NCBI GenBank assembly: GCA_022826565.1
Contig: JAJDUP010000003.1
Location: 124,001-188,000 of the forward strand
DNA: 64,000 bases
Source of the DNA: Gemmatimonadota bacterium
Lineage (GTDB): Bacteria > Gemmatimonadota > Gemmatimonadetes > Longimicrobiales > Gaopeijiaceae
Reading direction: 5' to 3'
In this document: in pieces, positions 25,431-33,934 of the stretch
Position numbering within the stretch: position 1 is the first letter of the stretch
Layout of the letters: every line of letters starts with the position of its first letter
Made by a program: the position numbers and the translations under genes
The notes under the pieces: generated by a model
Databases searched by the model: none
What the model saw: the letters and a program-made list of their open reading frames with translations, nothing else
Told to the model about the DNA's origin: nothing

Positions 25431-27953
25431 ATGACGGGAATCGTCGATACCCTGCGAGCTCTTTTTCACGAGTCCGGTATCACCGGGATTCCGCACTTCG
25501 CGCTTCTGCTGTTGGTCCTCGCCCAGGTGGGGCGCGTGATCCACGCGAAGGCGCGCCGCCCTGGCAAGCGCATCGCCGATACGCAGTTCGCCGCCATCCT
25601 CGTGTTGGGCGTTCTAGCCGCATGCGTGGGGATCATCGGAACGCTCGTCGGGATATGGCAGACCTCCGGCCTGGTTGCCGCGGCGGGAGAGGTCGGCACA
25701 GTTCTGGTGTGGAGCATGATGCGAGTGGCCATGACCCCCTCGATCATCGGATTCTCCATCCTGACCATCGCCTCGGTGGCTTGGCTCGTCCTCCACTACT
25801 GGAACGGCCGCGGATCGAGATCGAAGGGTCGGGGCCCGGTAGCATCACTCGTCCTGGCCTCGCTGCCGACGGGGATGGGTTGCACCGGCGAGACGACCCT
25901 GGACGGAGACGTTTTCACAGCCCGTGACTCGGCTGGCATTGTGATCGTCGAGAACCAGGCAGAGGACTACTCCCTTGACGATCAGTTGGTTGGACTGACC
26001 GATCTGATGACGCCGGATGGTTCGCTCAATCCCCTCCCGTGGGGAATTGTGGCCGATCCGGCAGCCGAGCGCGTCTACATTGCGGACGGGATGGGAAAAC
26101 GGGTCGCCGTCTTCGACGCCGCGGGCCGATTCTTGCGAACACTGGGTCGGGCGGGTGAGGGTCCCGGCGAATTCCAGGCCCCAGGCGCACTCGCGCTGGA
26201 GGAATGCAGCGCCGATTCCTGCTACGGCCTCCCAGGGCCAACTCGTGTCCTGGTTGTCCTCGACTCGCGGCGGTCCGTCCTGAGCCGTTGGTCCAGCGAC
26301 GGAGACTTTCTGGAAGAGGCGCCGATACCGGGCGACTATTGGGGTCCCGGCTTCGCCATCGGCCCCGATTGGTTCGCTACAACGGCCTCGCACACGATGG
26401 GCAGGCGGGTGGACCAGCGGCTAGAGATCCAGACTCCCGAAGTCCGTCGCTCCGTGCACGAAGTGGCAATTGAGACAAACATGGTGGAGCTTCCGTGCGT
26501 GACCATGCCCGCTCGCAGAATCTTCGCGCCGGACGTGGTCTGGACCAGCAACGGCGGCACTCTTCATTACCTGAACGGCACCGGCTATCGGATCGATGCG
26601 TATGCGGAGGGGGTGCTGGTCCGGAGCGTTCGCCGCCCGGTGCGGTCTGTCGCGGTCTCGCGCGCCCTGGCCGTGTCGTCGCTGGCGTTGCCCGGCCCAT
26701 ACGAGGGACTCATGCGGCAGTGCGGCGTCTCGGCCGAAAACCTGGTGGACGCCGTTGGCTACGAGAACGAACTGGCGCCGGTGGTGTGGCTGGCGGTGGA
26801 TCCCGGCGGACGGCTGTGGGTCGCTCGCAGGATGTCCGGCCTGGCTCCGGAAGCCATTGACGTTATCGACGCCGAAGGCAAGTACCTGGGGACGCTCGCT
26901 GCGGCGGTGCTGCCTATCGCGTTCCTCTCGCAGTCGAGGTTCGTCGGGGTGAGGATCGAGATGTCAACGGGGCGGCTCGTCGCGTCAATCTACGAGGTTG
27001 AAGGTGAATCGGCAGGAGGCCCCGGCGGCACTCCGAGTATTGCGGCACCACGGATGTCACCACCGAATCCGGCTGAAATCCGTGTGGTCGATCCCGAGCC
27101 GGCAGCCGAGCCCGCTCCCAATCCGGCTGGGCTGCGCGAATTCCGTGACTGTGCGGCCTGCCCGCTGATGGTCGAACTCCCCCCGGGGCGCTACCTCATG
27201 GGAAGGGCGGAGGGGGAAGATGAGCGAACGGGATTGAACCGGGACCCCAACTGGCCACAGCATGCGCGCGACGGCGAGAGACCGCAGGTGGAGGTCACAA
27301 TCGCCTACCCCTTCGCATTGGGCAAGTACGAAGTCACCTTCGACGAATGGGACCGTTGCGTCCACGCCGGCGGCTGCATCCATCGGCCCGGCGACCGGGG
27401 CTGGGGGCGCGGCACCCGACCGGTCATTCATGTCTCCCGTGTCGATGCCGAAGGCTACCTGGCGTGGCTGAGCCGCACCACCGGGCAGACTTACCGGTTG
27501 CCGAGCAGCGCCGAGTGGGAGTACGCCGCGCGCGCCGGCACGACCACCGCCCGCTGGTGGGGCGATGAACTGGGGACTGGAAGGGCCGTCTGCGATGGGT
27601 GCGGCAGCCGCTGGGACGACGTGTCATCCGTGCCGGTGGGCTCCTTTCCACCCAACCCCTGGGGCCTGCACGATATGCTCTCGAACGTGTCCGAAGTGGT
27701 CGCCGACTGCTGGCACGACAACTACGAAGGCCACCCGGCCGACGGGTCCGCACGGCTGAAGGCACCCGCGGGTTGGCCCGACGGCGAATGCAGGCGAGCG
27801 ACCTGGCGAGGCGGCGGCTGGGGCTACTTCACCTGGACCGTTCGCGCCGCAACCCGCAGCGGTGGGAACATGTCCCTCGAATTCCGTAACGATCATCAAC
27901 TGGTCGGCGGGGGCCACGGCTTTCGTGTGGCGCGGGCCGTGGAGCCGGGGTGA
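25431..27953 (+). CDS. Three-part fusion: ExbB/TolQ-like membrane domain, beta-propeller, FGE-like domain
   Basis: One uninterrupted 840-codon frame holds three modules. Residues about 20-125 form membrane helices with MotA/TolQ/ExbB-like sequence (VGIIGTLVGIWQ, AMTPSIIGFSILTIASVAWL). Residues about 138-151 look like a second, internal lipoprotein signal (SLVLASLPTGMGC). Residues 160-540 are a six-bladed propeller of the DSAGIVIVEN type (YIADGMGKRVAVFDAAGRFL). Residues 565-838 are a formylglycine-generating-enzyme/SUMF1-like domain (VELPPGRYLMG, RLPSSAEWEYAARAGTT, HGFRVAR). The active-site Cys pair of true FGE is absent in the WRGGGWGYFTWTVRAATR segment. Ribosome-binding site GGAG is at 25422. 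It is the third gene of the PadR operon. Confidence 0.75.
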   Translation: MTGIVDTLRALFHESGITGIPHFALLLLVLAQVGRVIHAKARRPGKRIADTQFAAILVLGVLAACVGIIGTLVGIWQTSGLVAAAGEVGTVLVWSMMRVAMTPSIIGFSILTIASVAWLVLHYWNGRGSRSKGRGPVASLVLASLPTGMGCTGETTLDGDVFTARDSAGIVIVENQAEDYSLDDQLVGLTDLMTPDGSLNPLPWGIVADPAAERVYIADGMGKRVAVFDAAGRFLRTLGRAGEGPGEFQAPGALALEECSADSCYGLPGPTRVLVVLDSRRSVLSRWSSDGDFLEEAPIPGDYWGPGFAIGPDWFATTASHTMGRRVDQRLEIQTPEVRRSVHEVAIETNMVELPCVTMPARRIFAPDVVWTSNGGTLHYLNGTGYRIDAYAEGVLVRSVRRPVRSVAVSRALAVSSLALPGPYEGLMRQCGVSAENLVDAVGYENELAPVVWLAVDPGGRLWVARRMSGLAPEAIDVIDAEGKYLGTLAAAVLPIAFLSQSRFVGVRIEMSTGRLVASIYEVEGESAGGPGGTPSIAAPRMSPPNPAEIRVVDPEPAAEPAPNPAGLREFRDCAACPLMVELPPGRYLMGRAEGEDERTGLNRDPNWPQHARDGERPQVEVTIAYPFALGKYEVTFDEWDRCVHAGGCIHRPGDRGWGRGTRPVIHVSRVDAEGYLAWLSRTTGQTYRLPSSAEWEYAARAGTTTARWWGDELGTGRAVCDGCGSRWDDVSSVPVGSFPPNPWGLHDMLSNVSEVVADCWHDNYEGHPADGSARLKAPAGWPDGECRRATWRGGGWGYFTWTVRAATRSGGNMSLEFRNDHQLVGGGHGFRVARAVEPG

Positions 27954-28028
27954 ACCATTTGGCCCGCTACAGGGCTCCCGGAAGCCCGCTGGTCGTCACT
28001 TTCGGCCCGAAATGGCGCGCAACGAATC

Positions 28029-28946
28029 TCATCCCCGCCAAACCGGCAACGTCAAACACGTCGGACCCCCCTCGCACGGAATGCACAGCGCGTCCGCGTC
28101 GAAGCACGTGACCTCGCAACCCGCGTCCTGCATCAGTCTCACCGTCTCCGGAAACCCGCCAACCGCGATACACCGGCGGGGCCCCAGCGCCAGCACATTC
28201 AGGGTCAGGCCTCCCGACGCCTCGAACTCGGCGTCGGGCGCCGCCAGGCACTGGACCCCGCGCTCTTGCATCAGCCGATGCAGCGCCACCGGTACCAGCC
28301 GCGGGTAGACGAGCACCAGATCCCGGTCCAGCGGGCTGACGACCGACAGCAGGTGCAGGCAGGCCGATGCGCCGTGCCACATGGGAAGGTCGAAGGTATG
28401 GACCTCTACACCCATGGGGGCCACGATGGCCTGCAGTTGCTCGATGCCCTCCTGGTTGGTGCGAAAGGTGCGTCCCGCGGCAAGCGTCCGGTCGTCGAGC
28501 CAGATGAGGTCGCCGCCCTCGGCCGTGCCCGGCGGCTCGATTGCGCCGACGACGGGCACGCGCAGCCGTTCGTACAGCGCTGCGTGCAGCGCAACCTCCG
28601 GCCGCCGCAGGGCCTTGCCGGGCCGGAGGAGAATCGCCCCCGCCGGCGTCATGAAAGAGGGATCGAAGACGAAGATGGAGTCGGCGAGGCCGTCGTCGTT
28701 GCCTGGGATCCATTCGATGTGGGCACCGAAGTCGGCGACGCGCAGGGCGAAGGTGTCGTACTGCGCCGCCATTCGCGCCGCGTCGGGCGGTCCCGTGAAG
28801 TGCCAGCGGGCCGGATCGGCGTGGAAGGTGGATGAGCCCGGGCGCCGCATCGCGACCCGGCGCAGGGGCGCCACCATGCTTCCCACACCGAACCGGGCGG
28901 TCCGCGCGGCATCCTCCGTGGGCGGGACCGGGGGGTTGCCGCTCAT
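28029..28946 (-). CDS. Dimethylarginine dimethylaminohydrolase/amidinotransferase-family enzyme
   Basis: The 305-residue product matches the DDAH/arginine-deiminase-like guanidine hydrolases: AMRRPGS near the N-terminus, NDDGLADSIFVFDPSF, GTAEGGDLIW, LPMWHGASACLH and a C-terminal GGPTCLTLP whose Cys (about 297) is the expected nucleophile. Family reaction: methylated arginine to citrulline plus dimethylamine. Its start overlaps the stop of the amino-acid permease gene by 4 bases (ATGA), so uptake and breakdown of arginine-type compounds are probably coupled. Ornithine- or glycine-type amidino-group enzymes are alternatives. Confidence 0.8.
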   Translation of the reverse strand: MSGNPPVPPTEDAARTARFGVGSMVAPLRRVAMRRPGSSTFHADPARWHFTGPPDAARMAAQYDTFALRVADFGAHIEWIPGNDDGLADSIFVFDPSFMTPAGAILLRPGKALRRPEVALHAALYERLRVPVVGAIEPPGTAEGGDLIWLDDRTLAAGRTFRTNQEGIEQLQAIVAPMGVEVHTFDLPMWHGASACLHLLSVVSPLDRDLVLVYPRLVPVALHRLMQERGVQCLAAPDAEFEASGGLTLNVLALGPRRCIAVGGFPETVRLMQDAGCEVTCFDADALCIPCEGGPTCLTLPVWRG

Positions 28947-30313
28947 TGCGGACCTCGCTCCGCGCCGGCCGACGCCGCCCTCTTCCATCGCATCAACGCG
29001 AACACCGGGATACCGGCCACCAGGAGCAGGAAGCCCCAGTACACCGTCTCGGTACCGGCACCCGCGATCGCCCATACGGAGAACCCGAACGCGAGGACGG
29101 CCGCCGCCGCCCCACGAATTGCGGCCGGCGGCGTAGCGCTGCCCGTCGCGGAACGCGTGCGCAGCGCAAGGATCAGTCCCGTCATGCTCGCAAAGACGTA
29201 CGGCACGAGGGTCGCCAGGGTGGCGAGCCGGATTAGGAAGGTGAAGGCGTCCACCAGGCCGCGGGTGTAGTTCATTGCGATCAGCAGCGACACCAGGATG
29301 CTGGAGAGGTAGAGGCCGGCGGTCGGGGTGCGGCGCGGGCTCAGGCGCGCGAACCGGGCCGGCAGGAGACCGTCGAGCGCAGCGGCGCGCGGGATCTGGC
29401 CGGTGAGCAGGACCCAGCCGTTGAGCGCGCCGAAACACGAGATCGTGGCGCCGGCGCCGATGAGCCACCGACCCCACGAGCCCCAGATCGACCCGGCCGC
29501 GTCCGCGAAGGGTGCCGTCGTAACGGCGAGCTCCTCCGGCGCGATGATCCCCATCACGGCGAGGGTGCAGGTCATGTAGACCACGGCCGCCACAGTCGTT
29601 CCGAGGACCGTTGCGCGCGGGATGGTCCGCTGTGGATCGCGTACGCCGTCCGCGGGGATCGTCGCGACCTCCAGCCCCAGGAACGCCCACAGGGTGAGCG
29701 TGACGGTCGCCGTCACCGCGCTGATGGCTGTGCCGCCCGTCGGGATGAAGGGCTCGAAGTGACCGGGCTCGAAGTACAGAAAGCCAACGGTGCCGATCGC
29801 GGCCAGCGGCAGCAGCTTGAGAACGGTGGTGACGAGTTGCACACGCCCCGCTGTGCGCAGACCATGGGCGTTGACGAGCGTCAGGGTCCAGAGCGCGGCC
29901 AGCGCCGCAACCAGCCCCGCCGCCGGCGCGCCGCCGATGCCCGGCAGGAACACCGACGCGTAGCTCGCGGTGGCGACGGCCAGCGCCGCATTGCCCGTGA
30001 GTAGCGAGATCCAGTAGGACCACGCGATCCAGAAGCCGACGAAGTCCCCGAACCCCTCGCGACCGTACGCGTAGGGCCCGCCGACGCGGGGCATCGCTGC
30101 ACTCAGCTGCGCCAGGACGAATGCCAGGCACAGGGCTCCCCCGGCGCTCACGAGCCATCCGACGACGCTGATTCCGCCGAAGGGCGCCAGCGAGGCCGGC
30201 AGCAGGAACACACCTGCGCCGATCATGCTCCCTGCGACCAGCGAGGTACAGGTCCACAGCCCGAGCGTGGCGGGGCGTCGGCCGGCCTCCGTGGTGGTTC
30301 TGTCGCCGGTCAT
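28943..30313 (-). CDS. APC-superfamily amino-acid permease
   Basis: The 456-residue product starts at the ATG at 30313; codons further upstream are translated from the 34-bp repeats and are excluded. Twelve membrane helices are likely, with the APC first-helix signature TSLVAGSMIGAGVFLLPASL. Similarity is to the basic amino-acid/polyamine antiporter (APA) branch, such as arginine/agmatine exchangers. The 4-base overlap with the downstream dimethylarginine hydrolase-like gene supports a substrate of the arginine family. It probably acts in the inner membrane as importer or exchanger. Confidence 0.85.
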   Translation of the reverse strand: MTGDRTTTEAGRRPATLGLWTCTSLVAGSMIGAGVFLLPASLAPFGGISVVGWLVSAGGALCLAFVLAQLSAAMPRVGGPYAYGREGFGDFVGFWIAWSYWISLLTGNAALAVATASYASVFLPGIGGAPAAGLVAALAALWTLTLVNAHGLRTAGRVQLVTTVLKLLPLAAIGTVGFLYFEPGHFEPFIPTGGTAISAVTATVTLTLWAFLGLEVATIPADGVRDPQRTIPRATVLGTTVAAVVYMTCTLAVMGIIAPEELAVTTAPFADAAGSIWGSWGRWLIGAGATISCFGALNGWVLLTGQIPRAAALDGLLPARFARLSPRRTPTAGLYLSSILVSLLIAMNYTRGLVDAFTFLIRLATLATLVPYVFASMTGLILALRTRSATGSATPPAAIRGAAAAVLAFGFSVWAIAGAGTETVYWGFLLLVAGIPVFALMRWKRAASAGAERGPQ

Positions 30314-30341
30314 CTGCCTGTTTGGGTCCGGTTGGGCACTC

Positions 30342-30375
30342 TTGTCGGCCAATTGGCCCCATTCTTGGCCGACAA
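30342..30375. repeat. 34-bp inverted element, unit B1
   Basis: Left arm TTGTCGGCCAA, 12-base core, right arm TTGGCCGACAA: a perfect 11-bp inverted repeat. It lies 28 bases upstream of the permease start codon. Confidence 0.8.
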
Positions 30376-30392
30376 AGTCCGTTTGGCGCCCG

Positions 30393-30426
30393 TTGTCCGC
30401 CAATTCATCCCGCTTTTGGCCGACAA
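30393..30426. repeat. 34-bp inverted element, unit B2
   Basis: Left arm TTGTCCGCCAA, different 12-base core, right arm TTGGCCGACAA. It starts exactly 51 bases after B1, as in the A pair, with an unrelated 17-base spacer. Confidence 0.8.
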
Positions 30427-30509
30427 TCCGGCCTCGCCGGCGACTCCGGGTTGCGCCACACTAGCCATCAGTCGAAGTCGCCGCAACCGCGGCCCCGGCA
30501 GACCCGCGG

Positions 30510-30941
30510 CTAAGCGCGGCGCCGGTAAATCAAGCGCCTCACCTCGTGGTACCACTCGGCCCCGAATTCGTCGATGAGCCGCGCGCGGCCGCGGGAAATC
30601 ATGCTGCGCTGGAGGTCGTCCATGTAGTCGGGCGAATAGGTTTCCTGCGTCATCAGCTGCGGGCCCCGCGGCGTCACCCGGAACGTCCTCACGGTCAGGG
30701 GGCCGTCATACGCCGCCAGTTCGTGTAACTCCCGGCTGCTCCTCACGATCGCCACGCTCTCGCCCTCGGCGGTCACCCCCGTGATCACATCGAACAGGAG
30801 ATCTCCGGCCTCCTCCCCCGGTGGAATGAACTCCTCCAGGGACAATCCCCGAACGTCGAGCACCCGCTTCAACTCATCGGGTATCCCCTCCGGTGCAACG
30901 TCCAGGCTGTCGCGTCCCGTCAGTGCCAGTAGTATCGCCAT
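30510..30941 (-). CDS. Hypothetical cytosolic protein
   Basis: From the ATG at 30941, preceded by GGAGGAGG, the product is 143 residues. It begins MAILLALTGRDSLDVAPEGI and has an alternating beta/alpha pattern with an acidic middle and a basic end (YHEVRRLIYRRRA). No signal, membrane segment or known motif is visible. It is separated by 196 bases, containing two repeat elements, from the permease gene and is divergent from gamma-glutamyltransferase. Family unknown; the good ribosome-binding site and GC-biased codons support it as real. Confidence 0.6.
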   Translation of the reverse strand: MAILLALTGRDSLDVAPEGIPDELKRVLDVRGLSLEEFIPPGEEAGDLLFDVITGVTAEGESVAIVRSSRELHELAAYDGPLTVRTFRVTPRGPQLMTQETYSPDYMDDLQRSMISRGRARLIDEFGAEWYHEVRRLIYRRRA

Positions 30942-31198
30942 CCCATCCTCCTCCCCTCCCCTGCCCACGCATGGAGGTACATTGCTTGCTGTTGCTCCGG
31001 AGACGCAGGACTCGTCCTCCAGTGTGGGGATCATTCCCCTGCCCGCTTCAATTCACGCCCCGTCCGGATCTGTTCCCTCGTTCCTGCGATTGGTGCCTGG
31101 CGGCGCGGTCTGGCGCGGACGAACGGAACGCGGCATCGTCCAGTCGGCCCCGAGGTGACTGGGGCGCGGCATCCCAACCGACCGAGGAGCAACAGTCC

Positions 31199-32974
31199 AT
31201 GCGGGAAGTATCGAGTGGTGTGAGGCCGACCCTTCCGAGCGCGGCCTTGGCGGCGCTTCTGTCGGCGACGTTTCTCTTTTCGGCTGGCTGTGGGCCTGCC
31301 GCGGAGGCGGCACGGCCGGACGGCCCTGAGACGGAGTCTGGCGAGATGACTTTCCCTGCGACCAATCGGCCGGACGTGCGCGGAACTTCCGGGGCGGTGT
31401 CAGCCGGCCACCCGCTCGCCGCGGCGGCGGGCCACGACGTGCTGCGCAGGGGCGGAAACGCGATGGACGCCGCGATTGCGATGGCCGGGGTGCTGGCCGT
31501 GGTTCGCCCCCACATGAACGGGATCGGCGGCGATGCCTTCGCCCTCTACTACGAGGCGGAAACCGGCCAGGTCCATGCCTTGAACGGCAGCGGCCGCGCC
31601 GGAGCCCTGGCCACTCCCGCCCTGTTCGCCGAGCGCGGGCTCGACGAGATGCCCGGCAACGGCCCCCTCTCGGTGTCGGTACCCGGGGCGGTCGCGGCCT
31701 GGGTGGACGCCCTGGACCGCTTCGGCACCCTGCCGCGCGAGGAACTGCTCGCACCTGCAATCGGCTACGCCCGCGACGGCTTTCCGGTCTCGACCCGGCT
31801 CGCCAGCGACATCGTGGCTTCGTCCGGCGCACTCAACGACCCTGCGCGCGCGCTCTACACTCCCGGCGGGGAGCCGCCGCCGGTCGGCAGCCTGCTGCGC
31901 AATCCCGCGCTGGCGGCCACCATCGAGCGGATCGCCGCCGACGGCAAGGACGGCTTTTACCAAGGTTGGGTCGCCGAACGGCTTTCCTCGTTCCTTGAAG
32001 CGGAGGGCGGGTATGTCCGCGCGCCCGACCTGGCCGCGCACACCACGACCTGGGTCGAGCCGCTGCGAGCCGGCTATCGGGACTACACCATGCTGGTGCT
32101 TCCGCCCAATACCCAGGGGATCGCCCAGCTCCAGCTCTTCGAGATGGCGAAGTCCTTCGACCTGACGGTAATGGGCCACAACAGCGCGAGCTACCTGCAC
32201 ACGCTCGTCGAGATGAAGAAGCTCGCCTTCGCGGACCGCGACCAGTGGGCGGCCGATCCCGACTTCACCGACCTGCCGCTGGATGATCTGCTCGATCCCG
32301 ACTACCTGGCGGCGCGGGCGGCGATGGTGGACCCCGCCGCCGCGACCGCCGCGCGGACGCCCGGGGTCCCGGCTGGCATGGCAGCGGCAGCGGGAGGATC
32401 CGCGAGCGACGACTCGGGCGACACGGTGTATCTCACGGCGGTGGACCGGTGGGGCAACGCGGTGAGCTGGATCCAGAGCCTGTTCGCCGGTTTCGGCTCC
32501 GGACTGCTCGAACCCGAAACGGGGATCGTCCTGCACAACCGGGGGGCGCTCTTCAACCTCGATCCGGGCCATCCGAACATCATCGCGCCCGGGAAGCGTC
32601 CCTATCACACCCTGACCCCCATGATGGCGCTCCACGGCGACGGCAGCTTCGCCTTCACCCTGGGCACGCCCGGCGGCGACAGTCAGCCGCAGAGCCTGCT
32701 CCAGATCGTCAACAACTTCACCCTCTTCGGCATGACGCCCCAGGCGGCGATCGAAGCGCCCCGCTTCCGCAGCTACGGCGGGCTGCGGATCGCCTTCGAG
32801 GACCGGGTGACGGGCGCGGTGCTGGCCGAACTGGGAGCGCTCGGCCATGAGGTCGAGGTCGTGCACGGCTGGACCGCCACCTTCGGCGGGGCACACATGA
32901 TCCTGCGCGACCGCGACGGCACGCTCACCGCCGCATCGGACCCGCGCCGGGAAGCGTATGCGATCGCGCATTGA
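31199..32974 (+). CDS. ggt: Gamma-glutamyltransferase family protein
   Basis: From the ATG at 31199 the 591-residue product has a lipobox (FLFSAGC, Cys31), the GGT N-terminal block GHPLAAAAGHDVLRRGGNAMDA, and the autocleavage site at GDTVYLTAVDRWGNAVS with Thr409 as the expected new N-terminal nucleophile, followed by GTPGGDSQPQ. GGTs mature into two chains and hydrolyse or transfer gamma-glutamyl groups of glutathione and related peptides, usually in the periplasm. The lipoprotein signal suggests membrane anchoring. It is divergent from the small hypothetical gene at 30510. Confidence 0.9.
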   Translation: MREVSSGVRPTLPSAALAALLSATFLFSAGCGPAAEAARPDGPETESGEMTFPATNRPDVRGTSGAVSAGHPLAAAAGHDVLRRGGNAMDAAIAMAGVLAVVRPHMNGIGGDAFALYYEAETGQVHALNGSGRAGALATPALFAERGLDEMPGNGPLSVSVPGAVAAWVDALDRFGTLPREELLAPAIGYARDGFPVSTRLASDIVASSGALNDPARALYTPGGEPPPVGSLLRNPALAATIERIAADGKDGFYQGWVAERLSSFLEAEGGYVRAPDLAAHTTTWVEPLRAGYRDYTMLVLPPNTQGIAQLQLFEMAKSFDLTVMGHNSASYLHTLVEMKKLAFADRDQWAADPDFTDLPLDDLLDPDYLAARAAMVDPAAATAARTPGVPAGMAAAAGGSASDDSGDTVYLTAVDRWGNAVSWIQSLFAGFGSGLLEPETGIVLHNRGALFNLDPGHPNIIAPGKRPYHTLTPMMALHGDGSFAFTLGTPGGDSQPQSLLQIVNNFTLFGMTPQAAIEAPRFRSYGGLRIAFEDRVTGAVLAELGALGHEVEVVHGWTATFGGAHMILRDRDGTLTAASDPRREAYAIAH

Positions 32975-33019
32975 GCGAGCAGTGGCCCGTGCGTTCCCCC
33001 ACCCGTCCGGGCTTGGCAG

Positions 33020-33412
33020 ATGACTGAATCAGCGCGGAGACTGGCCGCCAGCGGTGCGGGTCTGGCACTGTTGGGCGTGGCGCTGGGAGCCTTCGGTGCC
33101 CATGGGCTGGAGTCACGGCTCTCGCCCGCCGATCTCGGCGCCTTCGAGACGGCCGTCCGATACCAGATGTACCATGCGCTGGGTCTCTTCGGCGTAGCCT
33201 GGCTGGCCGACGGGACCGGCCATGCACTGGTCGTCCGCGGAGGATTGCTCCTCGTTGCGGGGACGGCTGTGTTTTCCGGCACCCTGTATCTGCTGGTCCT
33301 CTCCGGCGCGAGCTGGCTGGGGGCGGTCACGCCGGTTGGGGGCGTTATGCAGCTGGCCGGGTGGCTCCTGGTGCTCCTGGGATCGGTGCAACGGCCAGCC
33401 GACACTCCATAA
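33020..33412 (+). CDS. DUF423 membrane protein (YgdD-like)
   Basis: The 130-residue product has four hydrophobic helices and DUF423 signatures (GALGAFGAHGLE-like start LGAFGAHGLESRL, FETAVRYQMYHALGL, VFSGTLYLLVLSG, VTPVGGVMQLAGWLLV). Function of the family is unknown. It is 45 bases downstream of the gamma-glutamyltransferase gene in the same direction, so read-through is plausible. Confidence 0.85.
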   Translation: MTESARRLAASGAGLALLGVALGAFGAHGLESRLSPADLGAFETAVRYQMYHALGLFGVAWLADGTGHALVVRGGLLLVAGTAVFSGTLYLLVLSGASWLGAVTPVGGVMQLAGWLLVLLGSVQRPADTP

Positions 33413-33450
33413 GCACTCCCCGCGGTGCTATCCGGGGGGCGAAGAAGGAG

Positions 33451-33484
33451 TGGTCGGCCAGTCCCGGCTCGGAATGGCCGACAA
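33451..33484. repeat. 34-bp inverted element, unit C (single copy)
   Basis: Arms TGGTCGGCCAG and ATGGCCGACAA around a 12-base core keep the 11-12-11 layout. No partner is found 51 bases to either side. It lies in the gap between the DUF423 gene and the coiled-coil membrane protein gene. Confidence 0.65.
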
Positions 33485-33588
33485 GACCGGGGGCTCGCCA
33501 AGTGGAGCACAAATAGTCCCATCCGGACATGGAAGCGCCCCGCCATCCCTGATACCGTACCACCAAACGCGTGGAGGGAGAACAGGAC

Positions 33589-33933
33589 ATGCAGTGGTGG
33601 CAGCCGGTCAGCATGGTGGGCAGCGTCGTGGTGATGATGACGGCGTTGGCTACCCTGGGCTGGCGAGTACTCGAACGAATGCGCATCGAGAACCAGATCG
33701 CGCACGACAAGATCGGCGAGAGCATCGTCAAGCCAAGAGAGGACCCGAGCGGCGACACCGCAGGTCTGCGAAGCGACATGGACGCCAATTTCGCGAAGGT
33801 GCGCGACGACATCGGCGAGGTCCGTGAAGGGCTCGCCGAGTTGCGAGGCGAATTCAAGGGCGTGAACCGCTCGCTGCAGGATTTCAGGGAGGACTTTCGC
33901 GTGCACGTCTACGGAGGAACGGCCTCCGCGTAG
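33589..33933 (+). CDS. Membrane-anchored coiled-coil protein
   Basis: The ATG at 33589 has GGAGGGAG upstream and gives 114 residues: one N-terminal membrane helix (VSMVGSVVVMMTALATLGW), then a charged region that becomes a heptad-like coiled coil (MDANFAKVRDDIGEVREGLA, ELRGEFKGVNRSLQDF). It resembles small membrane-tethered coiled-coil proteins of unknown function. It ends one base before the convergent nitrile-hydratase accessory gene. Confidence 0.65.
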   Translation: MQWWQPVSMVGSVVVMMTALATLGWRVLERMRIENQIAHDKIGESIVKPREDPSGDTAGLRSDMDANFAKVRDDIGEVREGLAELRGEFKGVNRSLQDFREDFRVHVYGGTASA

Positions 33934-33934
33934 C

